Of a DNA stretch of 10,932 bases, positions 6,852-10,932 are shown in pieces; within the stretch, counting starts at the first letter, position 1, and each line of letters begins with the position of its first letter. The DNA lies in NCBI GenBank assembly GCA_023415845.1, contig JAEZJB010000465.1, positions 1-10,932 of the forward strand, read 5' to 3'. The notes under the pieces were generated by a model, which was given only the letters and a program-made list of their open reading frames with translations, was not told the origin of the DNA and ran no database searches. This DNA comes from Chloroflexota bacterium. Lineage in GTDB: Bacteria > Chloroflexota > Chloroflexia > Thermomicrobiales > UBA6265. The position numbers and the translations under genes are program-made.

Positions 6852-7859
6852 TCAGGACCCCACTGCGACAGGAGCCCCAGCCGCAGCCGAGGCGTACGCG
6901 GCGAGCGTCACCTCCACCGCCCGCAGGCCATCGATGCCTGATGGCTGGGTTGGGGTGTCGTTGCGAATGGCCTCGACGAATCCGCGAACCATCTCGGCAT
7001 CGCCCACGCCCTCAACCGGCACCCAGCTGAACTTCCCGCTGCGGCCATCGGCGACTTCCAGGGTATCGGCGAAGGCATCGAGTGAAAGCACGCCCTCTTC
7101 GCCGACGACCTCGATCGTGACCCCACCCCAGGTCGGCCAGGCATCGGACCGCGACCACGACGTATCGAGGCTGGCGGTGATACCGTTGCTCAACTTCATC
7201 ATCAGCAGGCCGGTATCGTCGACCTCGAAGTCGTAAATGCGCGTTGCGATCTCGGCATAGACCTCAGTCACTTCGGCATCGAACATCCAGCGCAACACAT
7301 CGACGACGTGCACGGTGTGGTCCATCACTGCGCCGCCACCGGAGAGTTCCTTCTCTACGAACCAGCGTTGCGGGCAATACCCCGGGTTCCGGGCAGTAAC
7401 GATCAGCGGCTTGCCGATGGCACCGCGCCGAATGGCATCGCGCAGAGCCACCGTGGCCGGGATGAAGCGAACCGGAAATGCGGTCTGCAGCTTGACGCCA
7501 TTCTGCTCGCAGGCATCGACCATCGCCTGGGCGTCCTCGACGGTGGTGGCGAGGGGCTTCTCGCAGAGCACGTGCTTGCCGGCATTGGCGGCGGCAATGG
7601 TGTGTTTGGCGTGATTGACGTTCTCGGAGCCGATGATGACGGCGTCGATGTCATCGCGGGCCAGCAGTTCGTCGAGATTCGCCTCGAATTCGGTGTTGAA
7701 CTGCTCGGCCGCCGCCCGGCCAATGTGGGGCTCGGCGTCCCAGACGGCAGAAATCGAGACACCGGGCAGGGTCAGGGCCCCGGCAGCGAAACCATAGTTA
7801 TGTTGATGGGCAAAGCTCACGATACCGAGTCGGATCGGAGCGGGATGGTCTGTGCTCAT
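6852..7859 (-). CDS. Gfo/Idh/MocA-family oxidoreductase with altered nucleotide-binding loop
   Basis: A 335-residue cytoplasmic protein of the NAD(P)-dependent sugar/cyclitol dehydrogenase superfamily. The N-terminal Rossmann domain ends with the catalytic-lysine motif CEKP (E100, K101, P102). The C-terminal domain has GGGAVMDHTVH (174-184), with the expected Asp180 and His184. The glycine-rich loop is abnormal: the line-up with the neighbour places S15, A17 and H20 where G-x-G-x-x-G should be (sequence GIVSFAHQH, 12-20). An Asp at residue 41 after strand 2 suits NAD over NADP. The start is set at 7859, where the conserved fold begins; a further in-frame start at 7898 would add 13 residues overlapping the spacer. 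It follows the other oxidoreductase after 63 bp. It may use a different cofactor geometry, or act on a related step or as a partner subunit. Substrate unknown. Confidence 0.9.
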   Translation of the reverse strand: MSTDHPAPIRLGIVSFAHQHNYGFAAGALTLPGVSISAVWDAEPHIGRAAAEQFNTEFEANLDELLARDDIDAVIIGSENVNHAKHTIAAANAGKHVLCEKPLATTVEDAQAMVDACEQNGVKLQTAFPVRFIPATVALRDAIRRGAIGKPLIVTARNPGYCPQRWFVEKELSGGGAVMDHTVHVVDVLRWMFDAEVTEVYAEIATRIYDFEVDDTGLLMMKLSNGITASLDTSWSRSDAWPTWGGVTIEVVGEEGVLSLDAFADTLEVADGRSGKFSWVPVEGVGDAEMVRGFVEAIRNDTPTQPSGIDGLRAVEVTLAAYASAAAGAPVAVGS

Positions 7860-7900
7860 GCAAATCGTTCCCCGACCGGCGGAAAACCGGCCTGACAAAG

Positions 7901-7914
7901 CGGGATGCTTCCCG
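7901..7914 (-). terminator. Small hairpin between the two oxidoreductase genes
   Basis: CGGGA-AGCA-TCCCG on the minus strand (5-bp stem, 4-nt loop), followed by CTTTGT. It lies 9 bp after the stop of the upstream oxidoreductase. The stem is short and the T-run poor, so it would be at best a weak attenuating terminator or processing site. Confidence 0.2.
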
Positions 7915-7922
7915 GCAGGCGA

Positions 7923-8993
7923 CTAGTCGGCAGCGATGGTGCCCTCAGCGAAGAAGATCGGCTGCGCGGTGCGCATCGATTCCAGCACGGCGTTGGCGAG
8001 CGTGATCGCCCGCACGCCGTCTTCCCCGCTGACCGGCACGGGCTCACCGGTGCGCAGCGCTCGCACCCAGGCGGCAATCTCCCGCTGGTGCGGACCAAGC
8101 ACGCCCGGGCGGGAATAGATTCGGGCCGGGCGATCGAGCTTGTCGGTCAGGGCCACATTGCGTTCCAACACCAGGGTGGCCGACCGCTCGCTGTCGAAGC
8201 GAACCATGCCGTGCTGGGCGGTGATCTCGAACGCCGTGCGGTGGTTGGAGTGTGACCACGAACTCTCGATGTGGGCGATCGCCCCCGAGCGGAACCGGAG
8301 CGATGCCGCGGCATAGTCCCGCTTTGGCTGCCACTCGGTATAGGTCAGGCCATGAGCGTAAAGTCGCTCGATGTCACCAAACAGCCAGCACATGGTGTCC
8401 AGTTCGTGGACCATCAGGTCGAGCACGACGCCGCCGTTCTTCTCGACATCGGCGAACCAGGGGCTGCGTTCCTGGACCGGGGGGTTGGTGCGCGTGGCGC
8501 GAATCGTGGCGATCCGGCCGAGATCGCCCCGGTCCAGCATCTCCTTCACCCGCTGGTATTCGGGAAAGAAGCGGACAACGTGCCCGATCATGAGGGTCAC
8601 CCCCGCCTCACGGCAGGCGGCGACCATCGCTTCGCCATCCTCGGCGTTGCGCGCGATCGGCTTTTCGCAGAACACGTGCTTGCCAGCCCTGGCGGCGGCT
8701 TCGGTCGCCATCCGGTGCAGGCTGGTGGGCAGCGCGATCAGCACCGCGTCAACGTCAGGGTCCGCCAGCGCCTCATCCATCGAGGCGGTGGGGCGGGCAC
8801 CGGTGGTGGCAGCCAGGGCCTCGGCCTTGTCCAGGGCGATATCGACCACCCAGGTCACCTCGACGTCCGGAATCGCCGCCATCCCGGCAACATGGGCGCC
8901 GCCCATCCCGCCGGTGCCAATCACGGCAAGTCGAAGTGGCCGGTCCTGCAGATCGGCGGGCGATGTTGGCCGTACCGGTTCTTTCGCAGTCAT
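7923..8993 (-). CDS. Gfo/Idh/MocA-family oxidoreductase (inositol/sugar dehydrogenase-like)
   Basis: A 356-residue cytoplasmic NAD(P)-dependent oxidoreductase. The dinucleotide-binding loop is canonical (G26-T-G-G-M-G31), with Asp51 at the end of strand 2 favouring NAD. The catalytic CEKP is at 109-112, and the second-domain motif NGGVVLDLMVHELD (186-199) supplies D192 and H196. About 20 unconserved residues precede the fold. The sequence style (GHVVRFFPEY at 137-146) resembles myo/scyllo-inositol or glucose-fructose-type dehydrogenases, but the exact substrate cannot be read from it. It is clearly diverged from the oxidoreductase that follows, so the pair may catalyse consecutive or opposing oxidation steps, as in known sugar pathways that keep two members together. 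It is preceded by 119 bp after the PLP-enzyme stop. Confidence 0.93.
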   Translation of the reverse strand: MTAKEPVRPTSPADLQDRPLRLAVIGTGGMGGAHVAGMAAIPDVEVTWVVDIALDKAEALAATTGARPTASMDEALADPDVDAVLIALPTSLHRMATEAAARAGKHVFCEKPIARNAEDGEAMVAACREAGVTLMIGHVVRFFPEYQRVKEMLDRGDLGRIATIRATRTNPPVQERSPWFADVEKNGGVVLDLMVHELDTMCWLFGDIERLYAHGLTYTEWQPKRDYAAASLRFRSGAIAHIESSWSHSNHRTAFEITAQHGMVRFDSERSATLVLERNVALTDKLDRPARIYSRPGVLGPHQREIAAWVRALRTGEPVPVSGEDGVRAITLANAVLESMRTAQPIFFAEGTIAAD

Positions 8994-9038
8994 GGATTGA
9001 AACCTGTGCCTGGTGCGGGGCAGGCTGGCCCCGAGAGC

Positions 9039-9056
9039 AATGGCCCTAGCGCCATT
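9039..9056. repeat. Inverted repeat upstream of the first oxidoreductase gene
   Basis: AATGGC-CCTAGC-GCCATT has perfect 6-bp arms and a 6-bp centre, 46 bp before the ATG at 8993. It could be an operator or leader hairpin. No further support. Confidence 0.3.
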
Positions 9057-9065
9057 CCGGGAGGC

Positions 9066-9095
9066 ACACTACACGCCCCGTCGCCTAGCGTGCAA
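9066..9095 (-). promoter_or_regulatory. Weak promoter candidate for the oxidoreductase pair
   Basis: On the minus strand, TTGCAC (9090-9095), an 18-bp spacer and TAGTGT (9066-9071), in the 119-bp gap after the PLP-enzyme stop. Each hexamer matches only 3 of 6 consensus bases. A weak stem GCGAG-N4-CTCGC lies at 9099-9112, just after the PLP-enzyme stop, without a T-run. Confidence 0.2.
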
Positions 9096-9112
9096 GACGC
9101 GAGGCACCTCGC

Positions 9113-10318
9113 TCAGCGGGAAACGAAGGCGATCAGTCCCTCGTACAGGCGCCGGGCATCGTCTTCATTGGAATACGGGGCGAGGCCGACGCGAACGGCA
9201 TCCGGCTGCTCGAGTCCCAGCCGATTGAACGTCTCGAGCGCATAGAACGAGCCTGCCGGCGCCAGCACGTTCCGGTCGGCAAGGAACCGCGCCAGGTCAC
9301 CCGACGACCGCCCTGCCAGGTCGAACAGCAGCGTCGGAGTGCGGTCTGCGGCGCGGGAATAGACGGTGACGCCCTCGATTTCCGCCAGGTCAGCCTCAAT
9401 CTGGAGCCGGAGGTTGAACTCGTGGGTATCGATGCTGTGGAGGGAGGACGCCAGGCGCTCGCGCCGGGTTGAGCCGGCCCCCGGGTCGATGCCCGCGATG
9501 AAATCGACCGCCGCCGTCACTCCGGCCATCATCTCGTAGGGCAGCGTGCCGAACTCGAACCGCTCGGGCACATCATCGGTCGACGGGGCCAGCTTGTCTG
9601 GCCAGACCGTATCGAGCAGCGCCGGACTCGCGGCCAGCACGGCACAGTGAGGGCCGTGAAACTTGTAAGGCGAGCAGACGTAGAAATCGGCCCCGAGTTC
9701 CTGAACGTCGACGAAGGCGTGGGCGGTGTAGTGCACCCCATCGACATAGGTGTGGGCACCCACCGTGTGGGCCAGGTCGGCGATGCGGCGCACCGGAGGA
9801 ATCGTGCCAAGCAGGTTCGACGCCGCGGTAATGGCCACCAGTCGCGTGCGGTCGGTGATGGCGGCTTCGACGGAGGACCAGACGACCTCGCTCGTCTCCG
9901 GGTCGAAATCGATCCAGCGCACCTCCGCGCCCACCGCAGTCGCCGCCTGGATCCAGGGTCGTACGTTGGCGTCGTGATCGAGCCGGCTCACGACCACCAC
10001 GTCGCCCGGCTCCCACTGCTTGGCCAGCGCCCGGGAAAAGTCGTAGGTGACCTGGGTCGCGCTCCGGCCATAGACGGTGCCCAGGGGATCTGCGCCCAGC
10101 AGGTCGGCCATTGCGGCCCGGAAGCCCAGCACGGCCTCGTCAGCATTGCGCTGGGAGACAACCATCGAGCCCCGGTTGGAGAGCGGTTCGGTAATGGTCC
10201 GGTAGATCGCCTCTCCCACCGAGCGCGGTGTCTGGGTGCCGCCCGGCCCGTCGAAGAACGCAATTCCGGATTCCAGCGCGGGAAACTCTGCCCGCAACGC
10301 AGCTACATCGAACGCCAT
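9113..10318 (-). CDS. Class V PLP-dependent enzyme, cysteine-desulfurase-like (VC1184/TIGR01976 type)
   Basis: A 401-residue cytoplasmic fold-type I PLP enzyme. It opens with FFDGPGGTQTP (21-31), the hallmark of the VC1184 subfamily. PLP-site residues visible are D114/H115 in the DHDANVRPW segment (114-122), N168 in SNLLGTI, D193 in YVDGVHYTAH and the Schiff-base lysine K219 in CSPYKFHGPH. R376 (VRVGLAPYSN) would hold the substrate carboxylate. The loop that carries the catalytic cysteine of true cysteine desulfurases reads APAGSFYALE (353-362) and has no Cys, so sulfur transfer is unlikely; the subfamily's reaction is not established. The start is at 10318, with AGGA nearby and the fold beginning at once; an in-frame upstream ATG (10393) would add 25 low-complexity residues across the promoter. 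It heads the minus-strand cluster, with the sugar-type dehydrogenases next, which suggests an amino-compound substrate. Confidence 0.9.
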   Translation of the reverse strand: MAFDVAALRAEFPALESGIAFFDGPGGTQTPRSVGEAIYRTITEPLSNRGSMVVSQRNADEAVLGFRAAMADLLGADPLGTVYGRSATQVTYDFSRALAKQWEPGDVVVVSRLDHDANVRPWIQAATAVGAEVRWIDFDPETSEVVWSSVEAAITDRTRLVAITAASNLLGTIPPVRRIADLAHTVGAHTYVDGVHYTAHAFVDVQELGADFYVCSPYKFHGPHCAVLAASPALLDTVWPDKLAPSTDDVPERFEFGTLPYEMMAGVTAAVDFIAGIDPGAGSTRRERLASSLHSIDTHEFNLRLQIEADLAEIEGVTVYSRAADRTPTLLFDLAGRSSGDLARFLADRNVLAPAGSFYALETFNRLGLEQPDAVRVGLAPYSNEDDARRLYEGLIAFVSR

Positions 10319-10334
10319 GGTGGTGGTCCTGCAA

Positions 10335-10352
10335 GGGCACGCTATGGTGCCC
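10335..10352. promoter_or_regulatory. Inverted repeat GGGCAC-N6-GTGCCC in the PLP-gene leader
   Basis: Perfect 6-bp arms around GCTATG, 16 bp upstream of the chosen start at 10318. The half-sites GGCAC/GTGCC are shared with the dyad at 1966-1984 before the binding-protein gene. It could be a binding site for a common regulator or a leader hairpin. Confidence 0.4.
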
Positions 10353-10391
10353 GCGATCGGCGATGGTTCGGGTGGCAGAGATGCCGCTCGC

Positions 10392-10420
10392 ACCGTACAA
10401 CCGGGTCACCCGGCATGCAA
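10392..10420 (-). promoter_or_regulatory. Promoter candidate for the PLP-enzyme gene, TTGCAT-17-TACGGT
   Basis: On the minus strand, TTGCAT (10415-10420), a 17-bp spacer and TACGGT (10392-10397). The spacer holds a perfect palindrome, CCGGGT-C-ACCCGG (10401-10413), well placed to let a repressor block RNA polymerase. The -10 is identical to that of the distal permease B promoter candidate. Confidence 0.42.
10401..10413. promoter_or_regulatory. Palindrome CCGGGTCACCCGG inside a promoter spacer
   Basis: Six-bp perfect arms around a single central C, wholly between the -35 and -10 candidates of the PLP-enzyme promoter. The location is typical of repressor operators. The binding protein is unknown. 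Confidence 0.35.
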
Positions 10421-10524
10421 GGCCGAAACCGTGGCCGCCGGAGAAGGCTGCGGGCCGGAGGGACGGTGCCAGACGTCGTAGCATTGTCCCAGACGACCCC
10501 CGCCCTCACGGACAGGCGAGTTCC

Positions 10525-10911
10525 ATGCCGCTACCTCATGCTGTCGCCCGCACGAACCGCTACTGGATCAACCCCATCGCGCGAACGATCGGACCACGGG
10601 TGCCGCCGTTCATGCTGGTGCACCATGTCGGGCGCTCCAGCGGCACGCGATACACCACGCCCGTCTGGGCCTTCCGCCAGCCCGGCGGATTCCTGATCGT
10701 ACTGACCTACGGACCGCGCACCGACTGGCTGCGCAACCTGCAGGCGGCGGGCTCCTGCACCGCCACCTACGCCGGCAAGGAATGGCGGCTGACGAATCCC
10801 GAGATCCGGCACGGCGACCCGCGCACCCAACCGCTGCCATGGCTGGTGCGGCAGGTGATTGCCCGGCTGGGCGTGGAGGACGTGCTGCACGTCACGGCGT
10901 CACCCGCCTGA
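10525..10911 (+). CDS. Nitroreductase-family deazaflavin (F420)-dependent oxidoreductase
   Basis: A 128-residue split-barrel protein of the DDN/DUF385 (TIGR00026) family, small enzymes or binding proteins that use reduced coenzyme F420. The diagnostic segment HVGRSSGTRYTTPV is at residues 34-47. The next conserved block, YGPRTDWLRNL (62-72), holds the W-x-x-N pattern (W68, N71). Length is within the usual range, and the gene ends with TGA at 10909-10911. The ATG at 10525 is chosen because the family's N-terminus begins there; the ribosome site (GGCGAG) is weak, and the open frame extends upstream without conserved sequence. It is divergent from the PLP-enzyme gene across 206 bp. It is probably unrelated to the importer cluster, though it shares the intergenic region. 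Substrate unknown. Confidence 0.9.
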   Translation: MPLPHAVARTNRYWINPIARTIGPRVPPFMLVHHVGRSSGTRYTTPVWAFRQPGGFLIVLTYGPRTDWLRNLQAAGSCTATYAGKEWRLTNPEIRHGDPRTQPLPWLVRQVIARLGVEDVLHVTASPA

Positions 10912-10932
10912 TGTCCTCGTGTCGGTCTGCAC

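Noticed and set aside
6617..6941. Small plus-strand open frames in the gap upstream of permease B.
   Set aside because: Composition is unlike a protein, there is no clear ribosome site, and they overlap promoter-like elements and the end of an oxidoreductase gene.
8271..9245. 324-codon plus-strand frame across the first oxidoreductase and the 119-bp gap.
   Set aside because: Antisense to conserved coding sequence with no protein family features.
10319..10393. A 25-residue N-terminal extension of the PLP enzyme from the ATG ending at 10393.
   Set aside because: The extra residues are unconserved and Pro/Cys-rich, and the extension would run through the candidate transcription start and dyad. 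The internal ATG at 10318 is directly followed by the family fold.
1..10932. Mobile element, CRISPR, toxin-antitoxin or defence system.
   Set aside because: No transposase, integrase, nuclease, long inverted or regularly spaced repeats, or tRNA ends were found. All open frames that survive scrutiny are transport or metabolic genes.

Overview
The window is high-GC bacterial DNA that is almost entirely protein-coding. Eight genes lie on the minus strand and one lies on the plus strand at the right end. I see no rRNA, tRNA, CRISPR array, insertion sequence or phage gene. The source is most likely a member of the Chloroflexota, perhaps related to Thermomicrobiales. This rests on high GC, a Tat-exported substrate-binding protein with no lipobox and an Ala/Thr/Pro-rich insert, and a F420-type (deazaflavin) enzyme family. 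Actinobacterial origin is not excluded.

Layout, reading the minus strand from right to left. (1) 10318-9113 is a class V PLP-dependent enzyme of the cysteine-desulfurase-like (VC1184/TIGR01976) type, with the PLP lysine but no catalytic cysteine. (2) 8993-7923 and 7859-6852 are two tandem, clearly diverged Gfo/Idh/MocA oxidoreductases. The second has a degenerate dinucleotide-binding loop. (3) After a 303-bp regulatory-looking gap comes a complete Dpp/Opp-type ABC importer: permease B (6548-5460), permease C (5454-4534), ATPase D (4490-3357), ATPase F (3283-2225) and, after a further 288-bp gap, the substrate-binding protein (1936-20). On the plus strand, 10525-10911 encodes a small deazaflavin-dependent nitroreductase-family protein, divergent from the PLP enzyme.

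Reading of the locus: the genes look like an uptake-and-oxidation cassette, with a family-5 solute-binding importer next to two NAD(P)-dependent sugar/cyclitol-type dehydrogenases and a PLP enzyme. Family-5 binding proteins carry peptides, nickel and, in several thermophiles, oligosaccharides. The neighbours therefore make a sugar, aminosugar, cyclitol or opine-like substrate at least as plausible as a peptide. That is inference from context only.

The intergenic regions hold more structure than the genes suggest. Promoter-like TTGNNN-17-TACGGT elements with an identical -10 lie upstream of both the PLP gene and permease B. GGCAC...GTGCC dyads occur in front of both the PLP gene and the binding-protein gene. 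The binding-protein leader also has an extended -10, a second perfect dyad and a consensus Shine-Dalgarno. These point to possible co-regulation and to separate expression of the binding protein. I found no convincing evidence of an entirely new kind of system; most of what is here is recognisable transport and metabolism.
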